NCBI RefSeq assembly: GCF_903819435.1
Contig: NZ_CAIJDP010000088.1
Coordinates: 145,261 to 209,260, forward strand
DNA from: Flavobacterium salmonis
Lineage (GTDB): Bacteria > Bacteroidota > Bacteroidia > Flavobacteriales > Flavobacteriaceae
Length of the DNA: 64,000 nucleotides
Reading direction: 5' to 3'
Shown: positions 7,215 through 15,918 of the stretch, piece by piece
How positions within the stretch are numbered: the stretch's first letter is position 1
Layout of the letters: the number at the start of each line of letters is the position of its first letter
Notes under the pieces: model-generated
Seen by the model: only the letters and a program-made list of their open reading frames with translations
Database searches by the model: none
What the model was told of the DNA's origin: nothing
Translations under genes and position numbers: made by a program

Positions 7215-9665
7215 TTATTTTTTAAATTTTTTAAAAGCACTTTTAAAAAAACCTGCTTTCTCCTCTTCCTCATGATAACCGTTTGAATACGTTCCATAAC
7301 CTCCATAATAACCATAACCATATGCTGACCCGTATTTAGCTTTATTTTCAAAACCATTTAAAACTATACTAACATTATTCAGCTCTCCCCGTTTGACACG
7401 ATTATTTAACAATGTAATCATTTCCTTTTTTGAATAATTCTGTCTCACCACATACAAAGTAACATCACTAAATTCCACTAGTTCTAAAGCATCCGAAACA
7501 AGTCCAACCGGTGGTGTGTCCAATATAATATAATCGTATGTTTTTTTAAGCTCCTCAATCAATTCACCCATTACTTCACTTATAATTAATTCTGAAGGAT
7601 TTGGAGGAATTGGACCTGATAAAATAACATCAAGATACGGAATCTGAGTTTTATTTATTATTTCTGGAAGTGTTTTTTGCTTTATCAAATAATTGACTAC
7701 CCCATACTGGTTTACCAGATTAAATTCATCTGCTAGACGTGGTTTCCTTAAATCTAACCCTACTATAACTGTCTTTTTTTCGCTTAAGGCAAATACAGTC
7801 GCAATATTTATAGAACAGAACGTCTTTCCCTCTCCACTTATTGATGAAGTAATCATTAGCGTTTTTGCTCCGTCTAACTGCTTTTTTTTGTATAAGAACT
7901 GTAATGAAGAACGTATACCTCTAAAAGCTTCCGACAATGCTGATTTTGGTTTTTCAAAAACCGCTAGATTGGTGTTCTCTTTATTAATACCCACAACACC
8001 TATTAACGGAATTTGTGTTTGTTTACTAATATCTTCTGTATTTTGAATTGTATTATTAATAAAGAAAAATATGAAAACAATAATTAGAGGAATTAAAAAC
8101 CCTAAAAACAAAGCTAACACATAATTAACAGAAGTTTTCGGACCAATTAAACCTCCTCCAATATCTTTCGCAGGATCTATAAAATGAATATCTGACAAAT
8201 TAGAAGCTTTTACAATATCAGCTTCATTCCTTTTCTGGAGAAATGTACTATAAATATTATCACTTAAATCATATTTCCTTTTAATCTTCAGCAATTCTTG
8301 TTGTTCTTCAGGAAGTTTTTTGATTTTACTCTCTGCTTCACCAATTTTATTATTAACTAAAGCTAAATCATATTGCAAAGAAGACTTGGCTGAGGCTATA
8401 TTTTCAAGCAAAACATTTTTTACAGCCATCATTTGATTATCGAAATCTTTAAAAATCTTATCACTTTTTACTGCATAAGACATTTCAGATCTTTGGGTTG
8501 ATAAAGCAATAAGTTTAGAAACATTCGTAACAATATTTGGATCTTCAATTCCTGCAACGGATGGCGCTGGTAATTTAGAATAATCAACACTGTTTTTAAG
8601 ATAGGCTTTTAACGAATTGTAGTACGCAATTTTTCGTGCTACCACATCTTTTTCAACATCAAAATTTAAAATTTTATCTGAAAACTTAGCTCCACCTTCT
8701 TCAATATCATATATATTTTTATCTTTTCGAAAAGATTTAAGTTCATTTCCGGTTTCTTTCAACTGAGATTCCATAGACACAAGAGTACTATCAATAAATG
8801 CTATAGTGTTTGTAGCAAACTGATTTTTACCGTCTAATTGAATTTTGATTAACATTTTGACTGTGGAATTTAAATACTCAACCATCCGTGCTTTATTTGT
8901 ACCCTGCATCGATAGTGTAAGTATAGATCCTCCTTTTTCCTCAGAATTAACATCAATTCCACGATAACGTGAAACGGTAGAATCGAAATTATTAAATCTT
9001 ACAAAATATTCTTTCCCTTTATAGAAACCAGGATTATCAGTTATTTCAAGTTTCCAATTCAAAAATGGCAATACAACTTGTTCCCCAACTTTATACTTTT
9101 TTAAGAATTCAATAGGCTGAACGGCAGTACTGCTATAAGTATTATTTGAATAAGTCAGCAATGAAACCGAATTATTCTCAAATGGAATTCTAATTTCATA
9201 TTCATTCGGGCTTAAAAATTTAATACTAATTAATACTCCTGTTAATTGAGGTTTCGTTTTATCTATATTAACATAAAAAGGAACCGCACCATATACATCA
9301 ACCATATTAAATTCGCCTTTCGCGAGATAATCAATATAATACTGCAATTTATCCACTACCAATTCATTATGTGATCTCGATTGCAAAATAGTCGAAACAC
9401 CACTTACCTGATCAGAAATACCTCCCCAATTAAAAACCAAGCTTGTATTCGAGGTAAAGAAAGGGTTGCTCTCTTCTTTTATCGAAATTAAGGTCTGCAT
9501 GGCATAAATCTTTTCCTTACGAATATTAACCTGATAAGCTATCGTAAATGCAATAATTAAACTCACCAAAAACAATTTCCAATAACCAGCGATTTTCAGC
9601 AAAAAGCCTTTAAAATCAAAACTGGGATGATTTTCAAAAATTGAAAAATCTTTTATGTCTAACAT
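7215..9665 (-). CDS. polysaccharide co-polymerase / BY-type tyrosine kinase (Wzc-like)
   Basis: An 816-residue inner-membrane protein that controls chain length and export of capsule or exopolysaccharide. An N-terminal Wzz segment includes a membrane helix near residues 28-48 (YWKLFLVSLIIAFTIAYQV). A long periplasmic part with coiled-coil stretches follows, then a second helix near 505-530. The cytoplasmic kinase domain has Walker A SISGEGKTF (lysine about 614), Walker A' GLDLRKPRL and Walker B ILDTPPVGLVSDA. The C-terminal tail is a tyrosine cluster (YGSAYGYGYYGGYGTYSNGY), the autophosphorylation site of this family. It is 16 nt downstream of the export lipoprotein, its usual partner. Kinase and co-polymerase are fused, as in Gram-negative Wzc. 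Confidence 0.93.
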   Translation of the reverse strand: MLDIKDFSIFENHPSFDFKGFLLKIAGYWKLFLVSLIIAFTIAYQVNIRKEKIYAMQTLISIKEESNPFFTSNTSLVFNWGGISDQVSGVSTILQSRSHNELVVDKLQYYIDYLAKGEFNMVDVYGAVPFYVNIDKTKPQLTGVLISIKFLSPNEYEIRIPFENNSVSLLTYSNNTYSSTAVQPIEFLKKYKVGEQVVLPFLNWKLEITDNPGFYKGKEYFVRFNNFDSTVSRYRGIDVNSEEKGGSILTLSMQGTNKARMVEYLNSTVKMLIKIQLDGKNQFATNTIAFIDSTLVSMESQLKETGNELKSFRKDKNIYDIEEGGAKFSDKILNFDVEKDVVARKIAYYNSLKAYLKNSVDYSKLPAPSVAGIEDPNIVTNVSKLIALSTQRSEMSYAVKSDKIFKDFDNQMMAVKNVLLENIASAKSSLQYDLALVNNKIGEAESKIKKLPEEQQELLKIKRKYDLSDNIYSTFLQKRNEADIVKASNLSDIHFIDPAKDIGGGLIGPKTSVNYVLALFLGFLIPLIIVFIFFFINNTIQNTEDISKQTQIPLIGVVGINKENTNLAVFEKPKSALSEAFRGIRSSLQFLYKKKQLDGAKTLMITSSISGEGKTFCSINIATVFALSEKKTVIVGLDLRKPRLADEFNLVNQYGVVNYLIKQKTLPEIINKTQIPYLDVILSGPIPPNPSELIISEVMGELIEELKKTYDYIILDTPPVGLVSDALELVEFSDVTLYVVRQNYSKKEMITLLNNRVKRGELNNVSIVLNGFENKAKYGSAYGYGYYGGYGTYSNGYHEEEEKAGFFKSAFKKFKK

Positions 9666-9681
9666 CTCTTGTATTTACTTT

Positions 9682-10470
9682 TTAATTTTTCAACAATAAA
9701 TAAACTGTTGTGGCCAAAGATAACAAAGTTATAATTGTACCAACAGATTGAATTCCTGTCTGACCAGTACCCCACGTTTTTTGCTTTAACGGCTTAACGT
9801 AAACATAATCATTAGGCTGTAAATAATAGTATGGTGATTTCATTACATTTTCATCTGTCAGATCAATATCATTGATCTGCACTCCTGTAGGTGTTTGACG
9901 TATTACAGTAACTGCTTTACGATTACCAACAGTAGTGATATCTCCAGCATTGGCAATCGCTTCCATGATATTTACACGTTCCTGAAATAATGTTTTAGTA
10001 CCTGTAATCCCTACTTCTCCATTTATTGTATATCGAAAACCCGCTAATTTTACAGTAAGAAAAATATTTGCTTCTGTTTTGAAATATTCCTCCAGTAATT
10101 TTTTCTCAATCTTCACACGTACTTCTTCGAGAGTATATCCAATTACATTTATTTCCCCTAAAATTGGCATTCTTATATTTCCATGATCATCAACAGTAAA
10201 ACCATTAAAATATAGCTGTGACTCCGATTTACCCATACTATTTTCAACTTCAGTAGATTTAAAAATTGCAACCAATTTAGGGTCTATGGCTTTAATATCT
10301 ATATTCAAAATATCGTTGACTTGCAATCTGTAAGGTTTTAATACAATTGATGAAACAGTAGTTTCATTTCCAACGGTTCCTTTATCCTGCAAATAGACCA
10401 AATCTTTTACTGGGATACACGATGTAAAAAACGTACTAATTAATAATAAATAAAAACAGTTTTTTGTCAT
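9682..10470 (-). CDS. wza: Wza-type polysaccharide export lipoprotein
   Basis: Outer-membrane polysaccharide exporter of 262 residues with Poly_export and SLBB domains. I place the start at the ATG at 10470: it begins directly with a lipoprotein signal (MTKNCFYLLLISTFFTSC, lipidated Cys about 18). The in-frame ATG at 10500 would add ten residues and overlaps a promoter -7 box. The segment PYRLQVNDILNIDIKAIDPK starts the export domain, and YTINGEVGITGTKTLFQERV is the SLBB part. A C-terminal hydrophobic helix (VGTIITLLSLATTVYLLL) would span the outer membrane, as in Wza. It begins the operon export lipoprotein - kinase - epimerase - ugd - NusG-like. It is short compared with E. coli Wza (about 380 residues), as is common in Bacteroidota. 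Confidence 0.88.
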   Translation of the reverse strand: MTKNCFYLLLISTFFTSCIPVKDLVYLQDKGTVGNETTVSSIVLKPYRLQVNDILNIDIKAIDPKLVAIFKSTEVENSMGKSESQLYFNGFTVDDHGNIRMPILGEINVIGYTLEEVRVKIEKKLLEEYFKTEANIFLTVKLAGFRYTINGEVGITGTKTLFQERVNIMEAIANAGDITTVGNRKAVTVIRQTPTGVQINDIDLTDENVMKSPYYYLQPNDYVYVKPLKQKTWGTGQTGIQSVGTIITLLSLATTVYLLLKN

Positions 10471-10487
10471 TTTAAAAATTTTATAAG

Positions 10488-10495
10488 CAAATATA
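10488..10495 (-). promoter_or_regulatory. -7 box upstream of the export lipoprotein gene
   Basis: TATATTTG on the minus strand fits TAnnTTTG. Its predicted start lies about 14 nt before the ATG at 10470. No TTG is found at the usual 19-21 nt spacing, so the call is weak. It supports separate transcription of the polysaccharide genes from recR and the shorter start of the lipoprotein. Confidence 0.4.
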
Positions 10496-10539
10496 ACCAT
10501 TCCTTTAATCTTCAGGAAATCTTACTTAGTTTGTATTAT

Positions 10540-11160
10540 TTAATTATTTTTGAAAGTTTTTTCGAAAGGAATACGATGCAAAATACTTCGGCCGAGCGTA
10601 ACTTCATCAGCATATTCTAATTCATCTCCCACGGAAATCCCTCGCGCTATTGTAGATATTATAATTTCAGAATCGGCAATTTGTTTATAAATATAAAAAT
10701 TTGTGGTATCTCCTTCCATGGTGGAACTTAATGCAAAAATAATTTCAACAACTTTGCCTAGTTTTACTTTTTCCACTAAAGTTGCTATATTCAACTGACT
10801 TGGTCCCACTCCTTCAATTGGAGATATCTTACCTCCTAAAACATGATAAATCCCTTTATATTGGGCTGTATTTTCTATAGCCATCACATCCCTGATATCT
10901 TCTACAACACAAATAGTCTGATGATTCCTGGATGAATTAGCACATATTTCACAAACTTTTGTATCTGAAATATTGTGACAGCTTTCGCAAAATTTAATAT
11001 CTTCACGCATATTTAATAGTGCCTGAGATAAAAAGCCTGTCTGCTCTTTAGGTTGTTTCAATAAGTGAAGCACCAGTCTAAGCGCCGTACGTTTACCAAT
11101 CCCCGGTAATTGAGACATTTCATTGACTGCTTTTTCTATTAATTTTGAAGAAAATTCCAT
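10540..11160 (-). CDS. recR: recombination mediator RecR
   Basis: A 206-residue protein that works with RecF/RecO to load RecA at gaps. It has a helix-hairpin-helix segment (SQLPGIGKRTALRL, about 17-30), a C4 zinc finger with cysteines at 58, 61, 70 and 73 (CESCHNISDTKVCEIC) and a Toprim domain from about residue 81 (ICVVEDIRDVMAIE). Length and all motifs match RecR. It sits just upstream of the polysaccharide operon on the same strand (40 nt between the recR stop and the first possible start there), but no functional link is expected. Confidence 0.95.
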   Translation of the reverse strand: MEFSSKLIEKAVNEMSQLPGIGKRTALRLVLHLLKQPKEQTGFLSQALLNMREDIKFCESCHNISDTKVCEICANSSRNHQTICVVEDIRDVMAIENTAQYKGIYHVLGGKISPIEGVGPSQLNIATLVEKVKLGKVVEIIFALSSTMEGDTTNFYIYKQIADSEIIISTIARGISVGDELEYADEVTLGRSILHRIPFEKTFKNN

Positions 11161-11263
11161 GAAACAAAAATAATAATTTATATGGTTTGTAAGGACTTAC
11201 ATTTTAAACATACTTAGTATCACAAAGCTATCTTAAAAAGTGATTTCTAACCCTATTAAAAAA

Positions 11264-11309
11264 TCCTTTTACACCTCATTTGACACAAAAGACATAGTGC
11301 ATAAAAGGA
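11264..11309 (-). terminator. possible terminator after the CoA-binding protein gene
   Basis: TCCTTTTA (11264-11271) pairs with TAAAAGGA (11302-11309) across a loop of about 30 nt. On the minus strand a run of six T follows. It lies 18 nt after the stop of the gene at 11327. The loop is long, so this is a tentative call. Confidence 0.4.
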
Positions 11310-11326
11310 AATAACTCCCAAGAAAA

Positions 11327-11692
11327 CTAATATTGATTTGTTGCCAACAAAACCAAAGTACAAGCAACCTCTGCTTTGATATTATTAAGTTCAAGTAACT
11401 GATAAAACTCTGGATTTTCAGTTCCGGGATTAAAAACTACCCGCTTAGGCTGTGCTTCGATAATATAATTATAATAATCACGCTGACGAGCCGGGTTTAA
11501 ATATAAGGTTACTGTATCTATATTTTTAACAGGAATGGCTTTGGTATAAATTTTCACGCCTGCAACTTCACCTGCTTTTTGTCCTATTGCTAAAACTGTA
11601 TGCCCTTTTTGAGTCAACATATTTATGGCTTTAAAAGCATAACGTTCCGGTTTTGTTGTTGCACCTAAAACTAAAGTTTTTTTATTTTTCAT
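11327..11692 (-). CDS. CoA-binding domain protein (YccU-like)
   Basis: A single-domain protein of 121 residues from the ATG at 11692; the frame continues upstream only to a TTG, and the extra residues do not look like part of the fold. The sequence KKTLVLGATTKPERYAFKAINMLTQKGHTVLAIG is the Rossmann-like CoA_binding_2 fold, and VFNPGTENPEFYQLL is the conserved second half. These proteins resemble the N-terminal part of succinyl-CoA synthetase alpha; their cellular role is not established. It has its own -7 box and stands divergent from marC, so it is probably transcribed alone. Confidence 0.82.
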   Translation of the reverse strand: MKNKKTLVLGATTKPERYAFKAINMLTQKGHTVLAIGQKAGEVAGVKIYTKAIPVKNIDTVTLYLNPARQRDYYNYIIEAQPKRVVFNPGTENPEFYQLLELNNIKAEVACTLVLLATNQY

Positions 11693-11709
11693 TGTTTCTG
11701 AATAAGCCA

Positions 11710-11717
11710 CAAAAGTA
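11710..11717 (-). promoter_or_regulatory. -7 box of the CoA-binding protein gene
   Basis: TACTTTTG on the minus strand matches TAnnTTTG and would start transcription about 13 nt before the ATG at 11692. No convincing -33 TTG at standard spacing. Confidence 0.35.
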
Positions 11718-11847
11718 ATCAAAAAAGGCTGAAATACCTTCGTCTTTTGATTTAGAGCTATTAAAGACAAAAAAAACAATATCCTAACATCATATTCGGG
11801 TAAAATCTTAAAATTTGATTATTTTTACTTTATCATTCGAAAACATT

Positions 11848-12477
11848 ATGGATTTATTCATTTATTTATTTGCTGCTCTTTTCTCTGTTTTAAATCCAAT
11901 TGGTACTGTTCCTATCTTTGTAGGGCTCACTCATGATGATTCAGATAGTGAGCGTTCCAGAATATCATTATGGACAGCTATTAATGTTTTCATTATTTTA
12001 ATTGTTTCATTTTTTATTGGACAATATGTTTTAACTTTTTTTGGAATTAGCATTGATGCACTTCGTATTGCTGGTGGTCTTGTGATCTTAAATTCAGGTT
12101 TTTCATTATTATCCGGAAAAATCAGCAAAAAAAGAGGAATTAATAAAAAAGTAGAAAACGATGCCCAAAAAAGAAATGATATTGCATTGACCCCATTGGC
12201 AATTCCAATGCTGGCTGGCCCTGGATCTATCTCTTTACTAATTGCTTTTTACCAGGAACATCATGAAGTGAACGAAATAATAATTTCCAGCTTAGCTATT
12301 TTAGCTATAGCAATTACCATTTTTGTTATCTTAAAAAGCGCTCATTATTTAGCTCGTATATTAGGCGCTTCTGGTATTGTCGCTATTTCCAGAATTATTG
12401 GTTTTATTGTAATTGCAATTGGAATTCAATATATTGTGAGTTCTATAATTAATATTGTTAAAGCAAATTTAATATAA
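11848..12477 (+). CDS. MarC family integral membrane protein
   Basis: A 209-residue inner-membrane protein with about six hydrophobic helices. It begins MDLFIYLFAALFSVLNPIGTVPIF, which is the typical MarC N-terminus. A central charged loop (KKRGINKKVENDAQKRND) separates two three-helix halves, and the second half carries ALTPLAIPMLAGPGSISLL, the conserved MarC/UPF0056 repeat. The ATG at 11848 is preferred over the upstream in-frame start at 11815, whose extra residues are not MarC-like. The function of the family is unknown; the former link to multiple antibiotic resistance was not upheld. It converges with ctlX at a shared terminator. Confidence 0.85.
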   Translation: MDLFIYLFAALFSVLNPIGTVPIFVGLTHDDSDSERSRISLWTAINVFIILIVSFFIGQYVLTFFGISIDALRIAGGLVILNSGFSLLSGKISKKRGINKKVENDAQKRNDIALTPLAIPMLAGPGSISLLIAFYQEHHEVNEIIISSLAILAIAITIFVILKSAHYLARILGASGIVAISRIIGFIVIAIGIQYIVSSIINIVKANLI

Positions 12478-12497
12478 CCCTTTGAATATCAAAACAC

Positions 12498-12543
12498 AAA
12501 ATTCCAAATCCCACTGCATTCAGCTTTTGGAATTTGGAATTTT
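12498..12543. terminator. bidirectional terminator between marC and ctlX
   Basis: A 12-bp perfect inverted repeat (12498-12509 with 12532-12543) separated by 22 nt. It is followed by a T run on the plus strand and has A-rich flanks that give T on the minus strand. It lies between two convergent genes. Confidence 0.7.
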
Positions 12544-12560
12544 TTATTGAAAATTTAACT

Positions 12561-13496
12561 TTAACTTCTTGGCAAGAATACTTCTGCCATCATACATCTG
12601 GCACTACCTCCACCACAGGCTTCAATTGTATCGAGACTCGAGCTTAAAATTTCAGCATGATTTTGTAATTGTTCAATTTGTTTTATTGTTAAACTGTTAT
12701 AAGCCGATGAGCTCATAACGATATACTTTATATCATTTGATCCTCGAACCTCCAACATATTACCTGCGAAATTATTTACTTGTGCTTCCGTAATTAAAAT
12801 AATTTCTTTATTATCTACTTTCAGGTTTTCCAAGACCATTTTGCGCTCTTTTTTATCATCAATGCAATCTGCACAAATAACCGCAAAAGTTTCACCAATA
12901 CACATCATAACATTAGTATGATAAATCAATTTACGTTCACCATCAACAGTCTGGAAAGCTTCAAAAATTACCGGAGCATAATCAAAATCTTCGCAGAATT
13001 CGATAAACAATTCTTCATCTGCACGAGGTGATAAGGCGCAATATGCTTTTCCGTTAGCTCTGTCCAAAAGTAAGCTTCCCGTTCCTTCGAGAAAAATACC
13101 ATCTTCTTCTGCAGATGTATAATCCATGATATCAGTAATCTCAAAACCTTTTTCTTCCAAAATATCCAAAATATCTTCGCGGCGTTCCTGGCGACGATTT
13201 TCAGCAAACATTGGATACAATGCTACCTCTCCATTTTCATGGAACGACACCCAGTTATTTGGAAAAATACTATCTGGTGTATCTGACTCTAAGGTATCTT
13301 CTATAACGGTAACATCAACTCCAACTGCTATCAATTTTTCTACAAATTCATCAAACTCCTGTTGTGCTTTTGCATTTACTGTACTTGGCAAAAGGCCATC
13401 TAAAACTTTTTGATAATAATTATTTACTGCTGTCTGTTCATTCATTCTGAAAGCAACTGGACGAATCATTACAATCGAGTGAGTAGTTTGTTTCAT
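12561..13496 (-). CDS. ctlX: citrulline utilization hydrolase CtlX-like
   Basis: A 311-residue member of the pentein (arginine deiminase/amidinotransferase) fold. MIRPVAFRMNEQTAVNNYYQ opens the family. PDSIFPNNWVSFH contains the conserved FPNNW, EEDGIFLEGTGSLLLD carries the EGTGS substrate-site segment, and ACGGGSARCMMAEVF at the C-terminus holds the presumed catalytic cysteine (about 301). The nearest described relative I recognise is CtlX, a citrulline-hydrolysing enzyme of Francisella; substrate transfer to this protein is inference. It lies 14 nt downstream of the DDAH-like gene and is surely co-transcribed with it. Confidence 0.8.
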   Translation of the reverse strand: MKQTTHSIVMIRPVAFRMNEQTAVNNYYQKVLDGLLPSTVNAKAQQEFDEFVEKLIAVGVDVTVIEDTLESDTPDSIFPNNWVSFHENGEVALYPMFAENRRQERREDILDILEEKGFEITDIMDYTSAEEDGIFLEGTGSLLLDRANGKAYCALSPRADEELFIEFCEDFDYAPVIFEAFQTVDGERKLIYHTNVMMCIGETFAVICADCIDDKKERKMVLENLKVDNKEIILITEAQVNNFAGNMLEVRGSNDIKYIVMSSSAYNSLTIKQIEQLQNHAEILSSSLDTIEACGGGSARCMMAEVFLPRS

Positions 13497-13510
13497 ATCT
13501 TAAAATAAAA

Positions 13511-14425
13511 TTAATCTCTAATTAATGGCAAAGTTGAACATCTCAACAACCCTTCTTGTTTTGCAATTTCAGCGTACGGAATTTCTTCGACTATAAAACC
13601 ATTTGCACGTAACCAATTGTTTAAACGTGTGAAGTTTTTTTCTGAAACTACAACTTTTTCATCAATCGAAAACACATTCGAAAACATATTATACATTTCG
13701 TTTCTTTCGATATGAAATAAATTTTCCTTTCCAAAAAGATTTACCAAATACATATAATCAGCTTCTTCACGAAAACCTCTTTTATAAACAATCCCTTTAT
13801 CTTTTCCTACAGGCTGAAAACAGCAATCTAAATGCAAAGCATTATCGCGGGCTTCAATTTTAGATTTAACCAAATCAAATTCCTTGACAATTTTATTCGG
13901 AAACAAATTTTTAATATAGTTTACTCCTTCCATATTAGTCCTTGCTGTTATGTAATCTTTATAATCACTCCCTTTATAAGTTCCAATAAAAATATGATCA
14001 TTCCATAACATTACATCACCACCTTCAATATGAACTTCCTCTGGCGGACGAAGCACTTTTAAAGAATCAATCTGATCAATAACATATTGAATTGCATCAA
14101 GTTCTCGTTCTCTGTCAGGTAAAATATTTGATTTCACAAAGACATCATCAATTACAAAACCAATATCTCTGGCAAAAATCTGATTGTAATTTTCTATCAT
14201 TTCCGGACGATAAACCACTACATCGTATTTTTGAAAAACAGCATTAAAAGCATCCATTTCAGCAACCATATCTTTTTCTACAGGATAAGTACCTGCTTTA
14301 ATATGTTCCAATGATTTAGGATCATAAGCTTCCCTTATTGAAGGAGTTGGCCCATTATGAACAGCAGAACCCAAAACTACAGCACGTAATCTTGAGGTTT
14401 CGTTCTTTATATTTAATTGCAACAT
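13511..14425 (-). CDS. dimethylarginine dimethylaminohydrolase / arginine deiminase-family enzyme
   Basis: A 304-residue pentein-fold enzyme from the ATG at 14425; the upstream in-frame GTG at 14464 lies inside the gltA terminator and is rejected. The motifs are FARDIGFVIDD, VHIEGGDVMLW (Glu/Asp of the guanidino site), ALHLDCCFQPV (catalytic His) and LLRCSTLPLIRD (nucleophilic Cys about 296). Members hydrolyse guanidino groups of arginine, methylarginines or related compounds, or act as amidinotransferases; sequence alone does not settle which. It leads a two-gene operon with ctlX, suggesting joint use of arginine- or citrulline-type compounds. A -7 box lies 18 nt before the ATG. Confidence 0.8.
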   Translation of the reverse strand: MLQLNIKNETSRLRAVVLGSAVHNGPTPSIREAYDPKSLEHIKAGTYPVEKDMVAEMDAFNAVFQKYDVVVYRPEMIENYNQIFARDIGFVIDDVFVKSNILPDRERELDAIQYVIDQIDSLKVLRPPEEVHIEGGDVMLWNDHIFIGTYKGSDYKDYITARTNMEGVNYIKNLFPNKIVKEFDLVKSKIEARDNALHLDCCFQPVGKDKGIVYKRGFREEADYMYLVNLFGKENLFHIERNEMYNMFSNVFSIDEKVVVSEKNFTRLNNWLRANGFIVEEIPYAEIAKQEGLLRCSTLPLIRD

Positions 14426-14443
14426 ATATGTTATATTTTGTTG

Positions 14444-14451
14444 CAAATATA
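14444..14451 (-). promoter_or_regulatory. -7 box of the DDAH-ctlX operon
   Basis: TATATTTG (TAnnTTTG) on the minus strand, with a predicted start about 14 nt before the ATG at 14425. It begins where the gltA terminator ends. No clear -33 element. Confidence 0.4.
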
Positions 14452-14453
14452 AA

Positions 14454-14483
14454 AAAAGCTTCACAGTTAAGTGAAGCTTTCAA
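14454..14483 (-). terminator. intrinsic terminator after gltA
   Basis: AAAGCTTCAC pairs with GTGAAGCTTT around a short loop, followed on the minus strand by a T run. It begins a few nt after the gltA stop codon at 14486 and separates gltA from the DDAH-ctlX operon. Confidence 0.85.
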
Positions 14484-14485
14484 TT

Positions 14486-15763
14486 TTATTTATTTGACTT
14501 AAAATCTCTCAATGGATGCCCAGTATAAATTTGTCTTGGTCTTCCAATTGGTTCTTTATTTTCTCGCATTTCTTTCCATTGTGCAATCCAGCCCGGTAAT
14601 CTACCAATAGCAAACATTACAGTAAACATATCAGTTGGGATACCTAATGCTCTGTAAATAATTCCAGAATAGAAATCAACGTTTGGATACAAGTTTCTTG
14701 ATTTGAAGTAATCGTCTTCAAGAGCTGCAGTTTCTAATTTTCTGGCAATATCTAAAATCGGATCTTCAACACCTAAAGTTTCCAAAACTTCTTTAGCCGC
14801 TTTTTTGATGATTTTAGCTCTTGGATCAAAGTTTTTATAAACTCTGTGACCAAACCCCATTAATCTGAATGGGTCATTTTTATCTTTCGCTTTCGCTAAA
14901 AACTTATCTGTATCTCCACCATCTTTATTAATATCTTCCAGCATCTCAAGAACTGCTTGGTTTGCCCCTCCGTGAAGAGGTCCCCAAAGAGCAGAAACTC
15001 CTGCAGAAACCGAAGCAAATAAACCAGCATGAGAAGAGCCAACCATTCTTACTGTAGATGTAGAACAGTTTTGTTCGTGATCTGCATGAAGAATAAATAA
15101 TTTATCTAATGCATTAACAATTATCGGATTTGCAGAGTAAGGACCTGTAGGCAATTTAAACATTAATTGCATAAAGCTTTCTACATATCCTTTTGTATTG
15201 TCATAATAGTTTAAAGGATACCCCATTGACTTTCTGTAAGTCCATGTAGCAATTACGAGAAATTTAGCCATTGTTTTACAAATAGCTTCGTACATTTCTT
15301 TTTCGTTATCAACATTTACTGCTTTAGGATTAAATGCTGTTAAAGCACTTGTCAAAGCAGATAAAACCCCCATCGGATGAGCAGTTTTTGGAAAACCGTC
15401 AATAATATTTTTCATTTCTTCGTTTACCAAAGAATGCTTTTTAATATTATTTTCGAAATCCTCTAATTGTGCAGCGGTTGGTAATTCTCCAAAAATCAAA
15501 AGATAAGAAACCTCTAAGAAGCTTGCTTTCTCTGCAAGATCTTCGATTGAATACCCTCTGTAACGTAAAATTCCTAATTCTCCATCCAGAAAAGTGATTT
15601 CACTTTTGCACGAACCAGAATTTTTATAACCAGGATCAATAGTAATAATACCAGTTAAATCACGTAATTTGTTAATATCGATAGCGGATTCATTTTCACT
15701 TCCTGTGATTACCGGAAGCTCAATTTTCTTACCATCTACTTCTAATGTAGCTATTTTTGACAT
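14486..15763 (-). CDS. gltA: citrate synthase
   Basis: Condenses acetyl-CoA and oxaloacetate at the entry of the TCA cycle. 425 residues, the length of the hexameric, NADH-sensitive Gram-negative type, with the N-terminal beta-rich domain intact (GYKNSGSCKSEITFLDGELGILRYRGY). Active-site segments seen are ADHEQNCSTSTVRMVGSSHAG, WGPLHGGANQAVLEML, MGFGHRVYKNFDPRA and NVDFYSGIIYRALGIP. It stands alone between its terminator and eno; a -7 box TAGATTTG lies upstream at 15801-15808. Confidence 0.97.
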   Translation of the reverse strand: MSKIATLEVDGKKIELPVITGSENESAIDINKLRDLTGIITIDPGYKNSGSCKSEITFLDGELGILRYRGYSIEDLAEKASFLEVSYLLIFGELPTAAQLEDFENNIKKHSLVNEEMKNIIDGFPKTAHPMGVLSALTSALTAFNPKAVNVDNEKEMYEAICKTMAKFLVIATWTYRKSMGYPLNYYDNTKGYVESFMQLMFKLPTGPYSANPIIVNALDKLFILHADHEQNCSTSTVRMVGSSHAGLFASVSAGVSALWGPLHGGANQAVLEMLEDINKDGGDTDKFLAKAKDKNDPFRLMGFGHRVYKNFDPRAKIIKKAAKEVLETLGVEDPILDIARKLETAALEDDYFKSRNLYPNVDFYSGIIYRALGIPTDMFTVMFAIGRLPGWIAQWKEMRENKEPIGRPRQIYTGHPLRDFKSNK

Positions 15764-15800
15764 AATATATGGGAAATAATTCTTTAAAATAATAATTTAT

Positions 15801-15808
15801 CAAATCTA
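15801..15808 (-). promoter_or_regulatory. -7 box of gltA
   Basis: TAGATTTG on the minus strand fits TAnnTTTG, giving a leader of about 33 nt before the gltA ATG. No TTG is present 19-21 nt upstream. Confidence 0.35.
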
Positions 15809-15861
15809 AGGAATTTAAGACTAATTAAAAAAGGAATAATGCTATGAATTTGTTAAAACCC

Positions 15862-15895
15862 CAAAAAAAAACCACTCGTTTATACGAATGGTTTA
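15862..15895 (-). terminator. intrinsic terminator after eno
   Basis: AACCACTCG (15870-15878) pairs with CGAATGGTT (15885-15893) with one wobble and a 6-nt loop. An eight-T run follows on the minus strand. It lies 24 nt after the eno stop codon. Confidence 0.85.
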
Positions 15896-15918
15896 ATTTT
15901 ACGAATATAACACTACAA

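Noticed and set aside
10471..10500. Longer start for the export lipoprotein at 10500
   Set aside because: It adds ten residues before a complete lipoprotein signal and overlaps a -7 promoter box.
14426..14464. GTG start at 14464 for the DDAH-like gene
   Set aside because: It lies in the gltA terminator and the added residues do not belong to the enzyme family; the ATG at 14425 fits.
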